Shown here: positions 34,039 to 43,941 of the stretch, in pieces
Numbering within the stretch: position 1 is the stretch's first letter
Layout: the number at the start of each line of letters is the position of its first letter
NCBI RefSeq assembly: GCF_036884655.1
Contig: NC_088355.1
Span: 17,219,501-17,283,500, forward strand
Origin: Musa acuminata AAA Group
Lineage: Eukaryota; Streptophyta; Magnoliopsida; Zingiberales; Musaceae
DNA: 64,000 bases
Direction: 5' to 3'
Program-made: the position numbers and the translations under genes
Notes under the pieces: model-generated
Databases searched by the model: none
The model's input: only the letters and a program-made list of their open reading frames with translations
What the model was told of the DNA's origin: nothing

Positions 34039-36157
34039 CAAAATGTACCATCACAAGCTAGGAGCAAGAGATGATACCTTGATAGTTGATGCTCAAGGCA
34101 TATGACCGGAAATCCATCTCATTTCTCTAAGCTCACTAGCCTAGACGAAGGATATGTCACCTTCGAAGACAACAACAAGGGTAAAATCATTGGCAAAGGA
34201 ACCATAAGTAACAAATCTAACCTTCATATTGAACATATATTGTTAGTTGATGGTTTAAAGCATAACATTTTGAGTATTCGTCAATTATGTGATAAAGGAT
34301 ATATCGTTAGATTTGAATCTAATGCTTATATTATTGAAAAACCACACAAAAACATATCTATGATTACCCTAAAATAAAATAATGTATACACTATCGAGAT
34401 TGATGATCTTTGTAATGAAATGTGCTTTTCAATTTTGAATGATGATACTTGGCTTTGGTATAGGAGATTAGGTCATGCTAGCATGAAACTAATCTCTCAA
34501 ATTTCATCTAAAGAACTTGTAAGAGGAATTCCTCATATCAAGTTCGTCAAAGATAATGTGTGTGATGCATGTCAACTAGGAAAACAAATAAAATGTAGCT
34601 TCAAACCTAATAACCAAATAAGCACCTCTAGACCTTTGCAATTGATCCATATGGACTTATTTGGACCAATTGCTACATCAAGCCTAGGAGGTAGCAAATA
34701 TATATTTGTCATCGTGGATGATTATAGTAGATACACATGGACTTATTTTTTGGCACACAAAAGTGAATGCTTTAGATATTTCTCTAAGTTTTGTAAACTT
34801 ATTCAAAATGAAAACGGTTTTATGATTTCGTCAATTCGAAGTGATCACGGTGGTGAATTTCAAAACCGCGATTTCTAAGAATTTTATGAATCTAATAGAT
34901 ACAATAACAACTTCTCTACTCCAAGAAATCCTTAACAAAATGGAGTAGTAGAAAGAAAGAATAGAAACTTACAAGAAATGATAAGAACCATGTTAAACAA
35001 ATATAGCCTACCCAAATATTTTTGGGCCGAAGTCGTAAATATGGTATGCTATGTTATGAATAGGGTTCTAGTAAGACCACTACTTTCTAAGACTCCTTAT
35101 GAGTTGTGGAACAACAAAAAACCCAACGTTTCATACTTTAAAGTTTTCAGTTATAAATATTTTATTTTGAATGAAAAAGATGCCTTAGGTAAATTTGATG
35201 CAAAATTTGATGAAGGATTTTTTCTTGCAATTCTTTTGTTTCTAAAGCATTTCGTATTTTTAACAAAAGAACTTTGATTATAGAAGAATCTATTCATATT
35301 GTTTTTAATAAAATTTTCGATGTTAAGAAAAATGATTTTGATGATGATCTTAATTTTGATACTTTGAATTTAAATGATTCCCCTTCTCCATCTAGCAACT
35401 TGGATGTATCTTTTTCCGAACATTCTTTACCCAAGGAATGGAAGTATGTAGATGCTCATCCAAAGGAGCTAATTATAGGAGACACATCGAAAGGGGTTCA
35501 AACTCATTATTCTCTTAAAACTTTTTGTGCGAACGTCGCTTTTCTCTCCCAAATTGAACCTAAATGCATTGATGAGGCTATGAAATATGATTCATGGGTC
35601 ATCGCAATGCAAGAAGAATTAAATCAATTTGAGAGAAATGAGGTATGGAAGCTTGTTCCAAGGCCAAATGACCATTTAGTTATTGGTACTAAATGGGTCT
35701 TCAGAAACAAGCAAGATGAATCTGGTATCGTGGTCAGAAACAAGGCTAGATTAGTGGCCAAAGGTTTCAACCAAGAAGAATGTATCGATTACGAAGAAAC
35801 CTTCGCTTCAATGGCTCAATTAGAAGTCATAAGGATGCTCCTTGCCTATGCTAGTAGTAATAATTTTAAATTATTTCAAATAGATATTAAAAGTACTTTT
35901 CTTAATGGTTTTATTTCCGAAGAAGTTTATGTTGAACAACCTCCTGGATTTGAGAATGATGATTTCCCTAATCATGTGTTCAAATTGACTAAATCTCTCT
36001 ATGGATTGAAACAAGCCCCAAGGGTTTGGTATGAGAGACTTAGCTTATTTCTAATTCATAATAATTTCTCTAAAGGCAAGGTCGATACTACATTGTTTAT
36101 CAAAAATTTTAAAAATAATTTTTTTATTATTTAAATTTATATTGATGATATTATTTT
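34039..36157 (+). pseudogene. Element A pol, part 1 (protease, integrase, RT to YIDD)
   Basis: Continues in frame after the gag UAG through the protease site [11 protein letters not shown] (two Trp/Gly codons now TGA), integrase ([48 protein letters not shown]) and RT ([48 protein letters not shown]). Stops at 34375-34377 and 34876-34878 recur at the same codons in D. It breaks at the RT catalytic loop, where B inserted with TSD ATTTT (36153-36157). Confidence 0.9.
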
Positions 36158-36296
36158 TGTTAGGATCGAGAGCACTAAGAGGGGGGGGGGGTGAATTAGT
36201 GCAGCGGAAATCTTACAGCGATTAAAAACCAAAAGCTGCGTTCGTTCAAAAACTATTATGATGCAAAAGCAAATTCTCAGTTTGTATCTAAGTGCA

Positions 36297-36560
36297 GTTT
36301 GCGTCTAAGCGCAGATTGCGTCTAAGCGCAGTTTTGCGTCTAAGCGCAGTTTACGTCTAAACTCAGATTTACGTCTAAATGCAGTTTTACGTCTAAACGC
36401 AGATTTACGTCTAAACGCAGATTTACGTCTAAACGTAGTTTTACGTCTAAACGCAGATTTACGTCTAAACTCAGATTTACGTCTTAAACTCAAATTTACG
36501 TCTAAACGCAGATTTACGTCTAAACGCAGTTTTACGTCTAGACGCAGATTTACGTCTAAA
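36297..36560 (-). repeat. 18-bp tandem array in B 3' LTR
   Basis: About 14 units of ACGTCTAAACGCAGATTT and close variants (plus reading). It lies downstream of the TATA box in the sense direction. The 5' LTR copy (about 44080-44360) has one unit more. Confidence 0.9.
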
Positions 36561-37354
36561 CTTTGAAACTTGTTTGTATACTCGCAGAAGGCAGTATGCA
36601 GTTGAAATCAAGACGTAAACGTGAACTGAGATCTGATGATTGAGCGAGGAAAGCCGATTTACGTCTGAATGCAGTTTTACGTCTAAATGTTGAAAACTCG
36701 TTCGTAAAATTGTAGAGGACAGTTTGCAGTTATCAATAGGATCAAAATGTAAGTGTAAACTGCAAAGAAGCTCGTTCGTAAAAGCACGGAAGACAGTTCT
36801 GCAGAATCAAATGTAAACGTAAACTGTAATGTATGAAAATACGAATTTACGTCTGAATGCAGATTCGGAAGAACAGCACTTAGAACTTGTTCGTGAAAGC
36901 GCAGAGAGCAGTAGTAATGAAGGAGGTTTGCAGTAATGATAAAGTGCTCGAAAATAAACGCAAACCAGAGATTTAGAGTGGTTCGGTCAGCCTTGACCTA
37001 CTCCACTTTTGGCTTCCTCCACCGACGAGGTTGCCGACGTCAACTAGGGGCCTTCCTTCAATAGGCGAAGGCCAAACTGCCCTTTTACAATTTCTCTCCT
37101 TTTGACAGGCTCAGGAGACAACCTTTACAGACCTTTCTCTCCTCACTTTACAACTGAAAACTTGAAGAACAGAAGGAGGAGACTTAAAGGCTTTACAACA
37201 CTTTTGAGCTCTTAGAATCACAGAAAAGATCAAGATTTCGGTGTAGGTCTGTCACTTTTCAGTGCTGAATGGGTGGGGTATTTATAGGCCCCAACCCAAT
37301 TCAAAATTCGAGCTCAAAACGATCAAATCGATCAAATCCCAGAATTCTGGGATC

Positions 37355-37940
37355 AGGCGGTTGCACCTCTTGACTGGAGAGGTGGCACCGCCTGGCAGAG
37401 CTCGAAGACTGAGCTCAGGCGATTGCTCCTCTCTGCCAGAGCTCGACGACTGAGCTCGATGGTTGCATCACCTGGCAGAGCTCGAAGACTGAGCTTGGTG
37501 GTTGCATCACCTGGCAGAGCTCGAAATCTGAGCTCGGTGGTTGCATCACCTGCCAGAGCTCGAAACTGAGCTCAGGCTGATGCACCTCTCTGCCAGAGCT
37601 CGAAGACTGAGCTCGGTGATTGCATCACCTGGCAGAGCTCGAGACTGAGCTCAGGCTGATGCACCTCTCTGCCTGAGCTCGAAGACTGAGCTCGGTGGTT
37701 GCATCGCCTGGCAGAGCTCGGAACTTGAGCTCTGGCGGTGCAACCTCTTGACAGAGGAGGTTGCACCGCCCAGTCTAGCTCGAAGACTGAGCTCTGGGCG
37801 GTTGCACCTCTTGGCTGGGGCGGTTGCACCTCCCAGCCTCGCAGCCCTGGCGGTTGCACCTCCTGGCTGGGGCGGTTGCACCTCCCAACCTCACAGCCCA
37901 GGCGGTTGCACCTCCTGGCTGGGGCGGTTGCACCTCCTGG
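37355..37940 (-). repeat. U3 palindrome and GGTTGCACC repeat block of B 3' LTR
   Basis: Repeats of about 35-60 bp alternate GGTTGCATCACCTGGCAG with GAGCTCGAAGACTGAGCTC (a self-complementary arm pair), then units of GGCGGTTGCACCTCCTGG. They lie immediately upstream of the TATA box, so they are candidate promoter elements. Equivalent blocks are at 45150-45740, 47836-48410, 63337-63910 and, in F, 7600-8100. Confidence 0.85.
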
Positions 37941-38430
37941 TGCAATCAGGGTCCGAATGGTTCACTCCATTCGGCCCAATTTGAATCTTTTCAGGGGCCC
38001 AATTGCCCCAAGATTAAGCTAATGGGATCACCTCCCATTTTCATGCTTAATCATCATGCTAACTATGATTAACTCTAAGACAACTTCTGCAGCTTTGCTC
38101 CGATGCGTCAATCGCTTCTTCCGGCGAGTTTCCGGCCAACTTCCGTCGATCATCCGATAAACCCTCGGTGATCCTTCTGCGGACATCCGGCATACTCCTG
38201 GACTTTGCGACGATCCACTTGGCGAGTTCCGACGAGCTTCGCTTGGCAAGCTTCTGGACTTCTCGGATCTGTTCTCGCTGAACCTCCGACGACCGTCCGA
38301 ACTTCCGTCGAACTCTCGAACTCCCAACGTGATCATGATCTTGACTCCGGCGCAACACCTGCTGCTTGTCTTACTCTCATCGTAGTTAATCCTGCACACT
38401 TATCTCAACACATAGATTAGATAACAAATG

Positions 38431-38500
38431 ACAATTGACTTCATCATCAAAATCCGAGATTCAACAATCTCCCCCTTTTTGATGATGACAATCAATTGAT
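38431..38500 (-). promoter_or_regulatory. B polypurine tract and U3-edge hairpin
   Basis: On the minus strand AAAAAGGGGGAGAT abuts the 3' LTR (38467/38466). Arms ATCAATTGATTGTCATCATC and GATGATGAAGTCAATTGT flank it, with inner stem GAGAT/ATCTC around TGTTGA. The polypurine tract primes plus-strand synthesis. Confidence 0.85.
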
Positions 38501-39256
38501 AAAGGAGTTGTCCTTAACTCCCCCTATCTATATGCCATAGTTGAGATAAGTCAACCTTGAATTCAAGACCAAAGAATTCAAGTGACGTATTGATAAGTTA
38601 GATCAGTTAAACTTATCAATGCTCTCATCATGATGCCCATCATGATGTATCTCTTCAAGAATGATGTCAAAGCATGACATACATCATCAAGTTTGTATGA
38701 TAGTGTTTGTAACAATTCATCATGTAATAATATAAAGCTACGAAGGACTTTTTACATGATGCACACATTTGAGATTTTTTAGCAAGTTTGCATTTTCTAT
38801 AGAATATCAAATCAAGATATGATGCAAACTATAGCACATGTTCACATATCTCTTGGTGATGCAAGGATGGCATAACATTGTTTATAGCATCACTCAAGTA
38901 TTTGCAACTATGACATAGATATGATTATGGCAGTTCAGCTATGACATAGTGTTTATCAATTCATATGTTTCTCCCCCTTTGTCATCAACAAAAAGCATGA
39001 TAGCATTATCAAGCATATAAAGGAAGTCATGACACATATATCTTTATTGTTTTTGCTTGACGGAGGAAAGTCATTTTTCAAAGAGTTTTCATAAGAGTGT
39101 ACAGGAACATCCCATTTTTAGCATACAAACCGAAAAATGAACTTCTTACATGCATTTGGTTAAAAATATTTGTCACATAATTTGCAACATGTTATTTGAT
39201 CAAGCGTTGTCAAGGCATGTAATAGTGATAACATCCGAAAAATCCTTTTAACTAGT
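38501..39256 (-). other. Element B 3' untranslated region
   Basis: About 760 bp non-coding between the pol stop and the polypurine tract. It has CTTGAATTC-type inverted repeats (about 38555-38585), a PPT-like AGGGGGAGTT preceded by an imperfect palindrome (about 38515-38545) and the auxiliary motif GATGACAAAGGGGGAGA (38968-38994). There is no env-like frame. Confidence 0.75.
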
Positions 39257-42200
39257 TTAAGTATTTGGACAAATCAACATTCCTAATTCTTTTCTTATGT
39301 AATCAAATTGTTCTTCACATAGGGGTTTTGTGAAGATATCAGCCAGTTGATGTTTGGTATCAATAAACTCTATGGTTACATCATGATTAGAGACATGATC
39401 TCGTATAAAGTGATGTCTAATATCAATGTGTTTTGTTCTGGAGTGTTGTATAGGATTTTTAGTTAAGCATATTGCACTCGTGTTATCACATTTAATGGGA
39501 ATATCTTTAAGATTCACTTTGTAATCTTCTAAAGTGTTTTTCATCCATACAACTTGTGCACAGCATGCACTTGCTGCAATGTATTCAGCTTCGGTTGTTG
39601 ATAGGGCAACCGAGTTTTGTTTCTTAGATGACCAGGATACAAGGGCATGTCCTAAAAATTGACATGATCCTGATGTGCTTTTTCTGTCTAGTCTACAGCC
39701 AGCGAAGTCCACATCAGCATAAGCTGTTAATTCAAAATTTTCTGATTTTGGGTACCATAATCCTAGATTGGTAGTTCCATTAAGATATCTGAGTATTCTT
39801 TTGACTGCTTTGAGATGAGATATCTTAGGGTCTGATTGAAATCTAGCACAAAGTCCTACACTGAACATGATGTCTGGTCTGGTGGCAGTGAGGTAAAGTA
39901 AACTTCCTATCATACCCCTATAGGTTTTTTGATCGAAGCTTTCTCCATTCTCATCAATTTCTAACTTAGTGGAGGTGCTCATAGGAGTGTCAATGGCTTT
40001 TGAATTATTCATTTTGAACTTCTTTAGCAAACTCACAACATATTTGGTTTGACTAATAAAGATGCCATTGCTTAGTTGTTTGATTTGTAGGCCTAAGAAG
40101 AATGTTAACTCTCCCATTAGACTCATTTCGAATTCATTACTCATAATTTTCGCAAAGGATTCACAAAGAGATTCATTTGTAGAACCAAAGATAATATCAT
40201 CAACATAAATCTGAACAATGAGAAAATTATTTTCAAAATTCTTGATAAACAATGTAGTATCAACCTTGCCTTTTATGAAATTATTTTCAATGAGAAAAGA
40301 GCTAAGTCTCTCATACCAAGCCCTTGGGGCTTGTTTTAAACCATAGAGAGCTTTAGTTAATCTAAACACATGATTAGGGTAGCCATTATTTTCAAATCCA
40401 GGAGGTTGTTCAACATAAACTTCTTCGGAAATGAAACCATTTAGAAAAGCGCTTTTAACATCCATTTGAAATAACTTAAAATTATTGCAACTAGCGTAGG
40501 CAAGGAGCATCCTTATGGCTTCCAATCGAGCCACAGGTGCGAAGGTTTCTTCGTAATCGATACCTTCTTCTTGGTTGAAACCTTTGGCCACTAATCTAGC
40601 CTTGTTTCTAACCACGATACCATTTTCATCTTGCTTGTTTCTAAAGACCCATTTAGTACCAATTACTAAATGGTCATTTGGCCTAGGAACAAGCGTCCAC
40701 ACCTCATTTCTCTCAAATTGATTTAATTCCTCTTGCATTGCGATAATCCATGAATCATCTTTCATGGCTTCATCAACACATTTGGGTTCAATTTGGGAGA
40801 GAAAAGCGGCGTTGGCACAAAAGTTTTTAAAAGAGGATCGTGTTTGAACCCCCTTTGATGTGTCTCCTAGGATTAGCTCCTTAGGATGAGCATCTATATA
40901 CTTCCAATCCTTGGGTAAGGATGTTTTGGAAGTGGATGCATCTAAGTTGCTAGTTGGAGACGGGGTTTCGTTTAAATTCAAGGAATCAAAATTAACATCA
41001 TCATCAAGATCATTTTTCTTAATTTCTGAAATCTCATTGAAAACAACATGGATGGATTCTTCAATAATTAAGGTTCTTTTATTGAAGATGCGAAAAGCTT
41101 TAGAAACCGAAGAATAACCAAGAAAGATTCCTTCATCAGATTTAGCATCGAATTTTCCTAAGTTATCCTTTTCATTCAAGATAAAACACTTACACCCAAA
41201 GACTTTAAAATATGAGACATTGGGTTTTTTGTTATTCCATAACTCATAAGGAGTTTTGGTGAGTAAGGGTCTTACTAGGACTCTATTTAAAATATAGCAT
41301 GCAGTGTTTACAGCTTCGGCCCAAAAATATTTGGGTAGGCTATGTTCATTCAACATGGTTCTTGCCATTTCTTGTAAATTTCGATTTTTTCTTTCTACTA
41401 CCCCATTTTGTTGAGGATTTCTTGGAGTAGAGAAGTTATGGTTGTATCCGTTGAGTTCACAGAATTCTTGGAAGTCATGGTTTTGAAATTCTCCACCATG
41501 ATCACTTCTAATTGACGAAATCATAGATTCCTTCTCATTTTGAACAAGTTTACAAAACTTGGTAAAATATCTAAAGCATTCATTTTTTTGTTTTAAGAAG
41601 TAGGTCCATGTATATCTGCTGTAGTCATCAATAATGACAAAGGCGTATTTGCTACCTCCTAGACTCGATGTAGAGATTGGTCCGAACAAGTCCATATGGA
41701 TCAATTGTAAGGGCCTAGAGGTGCTTATTTGATTCTTAGCTTTGAAGCTACCCCTAATTTGCTTACCTAATTGGCAAGCATCACATACATTATCTTTGAT
41801 GAACTTGATATGAGGAATTCCTCTTACAAGTTCTCTAGATGATACTTGAGTGATTAGTTTCATGCTAGCATGACCTAATCTTCTATGCCATAGCCAAGCA
41901 TCCTCATTCATAACGGCAAAGCACATTTCATCACATAAGTCATTGATGTCAATAGTGTATACGTTGTTTTGTTTTAATGCAATCATAGATATATTTTTGT
42001 GTGGTTTTTCAATGATGCAGGCATTAGATTCAAATCTTATAATATATCCTTTATCACATAATTGACTAATGCTCAAGAGGTTATGTTTTAAACCATCAAC
42101 TAGTAAAACATCTTCAATAGAGAGGTTGGATTTGTTACCTATGGTTCCTTTGCCAATGATTTTACCCTTGTTGTTGTCTCCGAAGGTGACATATCCTTCG

Positions 42201-42307
42201 TCTATGCTAGTGAGCTTAGAGAATTGAGATGGATCTCCGGTCATATGCCTTGAGCATCCACTATCAAGGTACCATTTCTTGCTCCTAGCTTGCGATTGTT
42301 TAGTTTT
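39257..42307 (-). CDS. pol: Element B Pol (protease, integrase, RT, RNase H)
   Basis: The frame is open from the codon after the gag UAG. The first ATG is at 42244, but the protease site [10 protein letters not shown] lies before it, so I start at 42307 and assume fusion to Gag by readthrough. Numbering from that Met (995 aa): integrase zinc site H120, H125, C154, C157; catalytic triad D185, D248, E284 (D-x62-D-x35-E); RT with [15 protein letters not shown] and YVDD at 680-683; RNase H with D844, E887 and D920; end LGMLICPNT. No stop or frameshift. Polyprotein expected to act in cytoplasmic particles, with integrase acting in the nucleus. All key residues I can check are present. Confidence 0.95.
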   Translation of the reverse strand, partial: KTKQSQARSKKWYLDSGCSRHMTGDPSQFSKLTSIDEGYVTFGDNNKGKIIGKGTIGNKSNLSIEDVLLVDGLKHNLLSISQLCDKGYIIRFESNACIIEKPHKNISMIALKQNNVYTIDINDLCDEMCFAVMNEDAWLWHRRLGHASMKLITQVSSRELVRGIPHIKFIKDNVCDACQLGKQIRGSFKAKNQISTSRPLQLIHMDLFGPISTSSLGGSKYAFVIIDDYSRYTWTYFLKQKNECFRYFTKFCKLVQNEKESMISSIRSDHGGEFQNHDFQEFCELNGYNHNFSTPRNPQQNGVVERKNRNLQEMARTMLNEHSLPKYFWAEAVNTACYILNRVLVRPLLTKTPYELWNNKKPNVSYFKVFGCKCFILNEKDNLGKFDAKSDEGIFLGYSSVSKAFRIFNKRTLIIEESIHVVFNEISEIKKNDLDDDVNFDSLNLNETPSPTSNLDASTSKTSLPKDWKYIDAHPKELILGDTSKGVQTRSSFKNFCANAAFLSQIEPKCVDEAMKDDSWIIAMQEELNQFERNEVWTLVPRPNDHLVIGTKWVFRNKQDENGIVVRNKARLVAKGFNQEEGIDYEETFAPVARLEAIRMLLAYASCNNFKLFQMDVKSAFLNGFISEEVYVEQPPGFENNGYPNHVFRLTKALYGLKQAPRAWYERLSSFLIENNFIKGKVDTTLFIKNFENNFLIVQIYVDDIIFGSTNESLCESFAKIMSNEFEMSLMGELTFFLGLQIKQLSNGIFISQTKYVVSLLKKFKMNNSKAIDTPMSTSTKLEIDENGESFDQKTYRGMIGSLLYLTATRPDIMFSVGLCARFQSDPKISHLKAVKRILRYLNGTTNLGLWYPKSENFELTAYADVDFAGCRLDRKSTSGSCQFLGHALVSWSSKKQNSVALSTTEAEYIAASACCAQVVWMKNTLEDYKVNLKDIPIKCDNTSAICLTKNPIQHSRTKHIDIRHHFIRDHVSNHDVTIEFIDTKHQLADIFTKPLCEEQFDYIRKELGMLICPNT

Positions 42308-42310
42308 CTA
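42308..42310 (-). promoter_or_regulatory. In-frame UAG between gag and pol
   Basis: The Gag frame ends ...HHPFL-UAG and the same frame continues [18 protein letters not shown] into protease. The following codon is AAA. Elements A (34036-34038) and D (53148-53150) have UAG at the same codon. This suggests that programmed readthrough sets the Gag to Gag-Pol ratio. Confidence 0.6.
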
Positions 42311-43891
42311 CAAGAAAGGATGATGTTTAGGTACCCATTTGCTTTTGGGTGCCTCATAAATAGATCTACATTTTCTATCATGTTGCATAGAGTTTATCAT
42401 GGTTCCTTTAGGAACCCAACTTAATTTGTTTGGACTTATTTTCTTGAAGGGACAACAATGTGTCTTGTGTCCAAACTTGCAAAAAAAGTTGCACTTGGTT
42501 TGGTGTTGAACATGTAGGATGGAGCCTTTTATGAAGGTAGTTGGATTTTGGTGAGGACCCCTCACAAATCCAATCCCACTTCTTTTGGGAGCATGACCCT
42601 TGTTTGTAAGGATCATGTTTAATGACTTGCTACCAACCTCGAATTTCTTCAAGGTATCCTTAAGTAGCAAGTTTTCTTTTTGTATAGATTCTAAATCATG
42701 ACATTTGATACATGAATTTAAACTATCATGATGTTCGACTTTTAACTTATCAAACTCATAAGTAAGACTATCATGCATCTTTTTCAGCAATTTGTATTTT
42801 CTATTTATAACTTTGCATTCATCAAATAAATCATGGAAGGCATTTAATAATTCATCGAAAGATAAATCAGCATCTAATAAATCCGTTACCTCCTCTCCTA
42901 TGGCCATTAAGGCGTAATGAGCAACTTGCTCGGTGTTGGACTCCTCTTCTTCAGATGCGCTCGAGTCATCCCACGTTGCTTGGAGCGCCTTCTTCTTTGT
43001 TGTTCTTTTCTTGACTTGGGGACAATCACTCTTGTAGTATCCCGGCTTTTTACATTCGTAGCAGATCACTTGGTCCTTCTTGGGTTCAAGTTTATTTTTC
43101 ACATCGTTTTTAAACTTGTTTCTTTTGAAGAATTTCTTAAACTTTCTTGTCAAAAGTGCCAAGTCATCATCACAGTCCTCATCACTTGAGTTTTCTCTCA
43201 AGTGGCATTCAGAAGTTTTAAGTGCCATATCCTTCCTGTTCTTTGGAAGGATGTCTTCTTGCTCTTCATGAGCTTTGCAAGTCATTTCGTAGGTCATTAA
43301 TGACCCGATTAGTTCTTCAAGAGGGAAGTTGCGCAGATCCTTTGCCTCTTGAATGGCAGTGACTTTAGGATCCCAACTTTTAGGAAGGGATCTTAGTATT
43401 TTATTTACGAGTTTAAAATCCGAAAAACTTTTTCCGAGTCCTTTTAGACCGTTGACGACATCCGTGAAACGGGTAAACATGTCGCCAATGGTTTCACTCG
43501 GTTTCATTCGGAAAAGTTCAAAAGAATGCAGCAACAGATTGATTTTTGACTCTTTCACTCTACTTGTGCCCTCGTGGGTCACTTCAAGTGTGTGCCAAAT
43601 ATCAAAAGCAGTTTCGCAAGTTGAAACACGATTAAACTCGTTTTTATCAAGTGCGCAAAATAAGGCATTCATAGCCTTTGCATTAAGAGCGAAAGCCTTC
43701 TTTTCCAACTCATTCCAATCGATCATTGGAAGAGAAGACTTTGAAAATCCGTTTTCAACAAGGTTCCACAGTTCAAAATCCATAGAAATAAGAAAGATCC
43801 TCATTCGGGTCTTCCAGTAAGTGTAGTCCGTTCCACTGAACATGGGTGGACGTGTAATCGAATGCCCCTCTTGGTTTCCGGCGTATGCCAT
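42308..43891 (-). CDS. gag: Element B Gag (527 aa)
   Basis: Capsid and nucleocapsid protein of the Sirevirus particle. The start at 43891 is the first ATG after the primer site and gives MAYAGNQEGHSITRPPMFSG. Residues 20-210 are the copia capsid-like region (YTYWKTRMRIFLIS, NEFNRVSTCETAFDIWHTLE, ELIGSLMTYEMTC). An acidic stretch is at about 233-243. The knuckle CYECKKPGYYKSDC (277-290) has Tyr at 285 where His is the zinc ligand in A and D. A predicted coiled coil spans about 345-420. A second Cys/His cluster CNFFCKFGHKTHCC occupies 467-480. WVPKG motifs lie near the end. It terminates in UAG in frame with pol. Confidence 0.95.
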   Translation of the reverse strand: MAYAGNQEGHSITRPPMFSGTDYTYWKTRMRIFLISMDFELWNLVENGFSKSSLPMIDWNELEKKAFALNAKAMNALFCALDKNEFNRVSTCETAFDIWHTLEVTHEGTSRVKESKINLLLHSFELFRMKPSETIGDMFTRFTDVVNGLKGLGKSFSDFKLVNKILRSLPKSWDPKVTAIQEAKDLRNFPLEELIGSLMTYEMTCKAHEEQEDILPKNRKDMALKTSECHLRENSSDEDCDDDLALLTRKFKKFFKRNKFKNDVKNKLEPKKDQVICYECKKPGYYKSDCPQVKKRTTKKKALQATWDDSSASEEEESNTEQVAHYALMAIGEEVTDLLDADLSFDELLNAFHDLFDECKVINRKYKLLKKMHDSLTYEFDKLKVEHHDSLNSCIKCHDLESIQKENLLLKDTLKKFEVGSKSLNMILTNKGHAPKRSGIGFVRGPHQNPTTFIKGSILHVQHQTKCNFFCKFGHKTHCCPFKKISPNKLSWVPKGTMINSMQHDRKCRSIYEAPKSKWVPKHHPFL

Positions 43892-43927
43892 CTCTCTTGG
43901 GTTTTAATCCTTTAGAGAGTTAACCTT

Positions 43928-43939
43928 GCTCTGATACCA
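43928..43939 (-). promoter_or_regulatory. B primer-binding site
   Basis: TGGTATCAGAGC on the minus strand, two bases inside the 5' LTR end at 43942; complementary to the initiator Met-tRNA. Confidence 0.92.
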
Positions 43940-43941
43940 AT

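Larger units (their letters stand above)
36158..38466 (-). repeat. 3' LTR of element B
   Basis: TGTTAGGATCGAG to GATTCAACA in plus reading. In sense order: U3 start; GC-rich GGCGGTTGCACC repeats (about 37940-37740); GAGCTCGAAGACTGAGCTC palindrome repeats (37720-37360); TATA box (37279-37286); leader; 18-bp array (36560-36297); G run (11 bases) near the end. Confidence 0.95.

Noticed and set aside
36297..36560. CRISPR-like regular repeats
   Set aside because: Units are contiguous 18-mers without unique spacers, within a plant retrotransposon LTR.
37572..38072. Open frames rich in GWGGCTS or QPPQPGGAT repeats in B/F-type LTRs
   Set aside because: Translation of the U3 GGTTGCACC repeats on either strand; they lie upstream of the TATA box in non-coding LTR.
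38501..39256. Possible env-like third gene after pol, as in some Sireviruses
   Set aside because: No open frame of useful length and no membrane segment; only polypurine and palindrome motifs.
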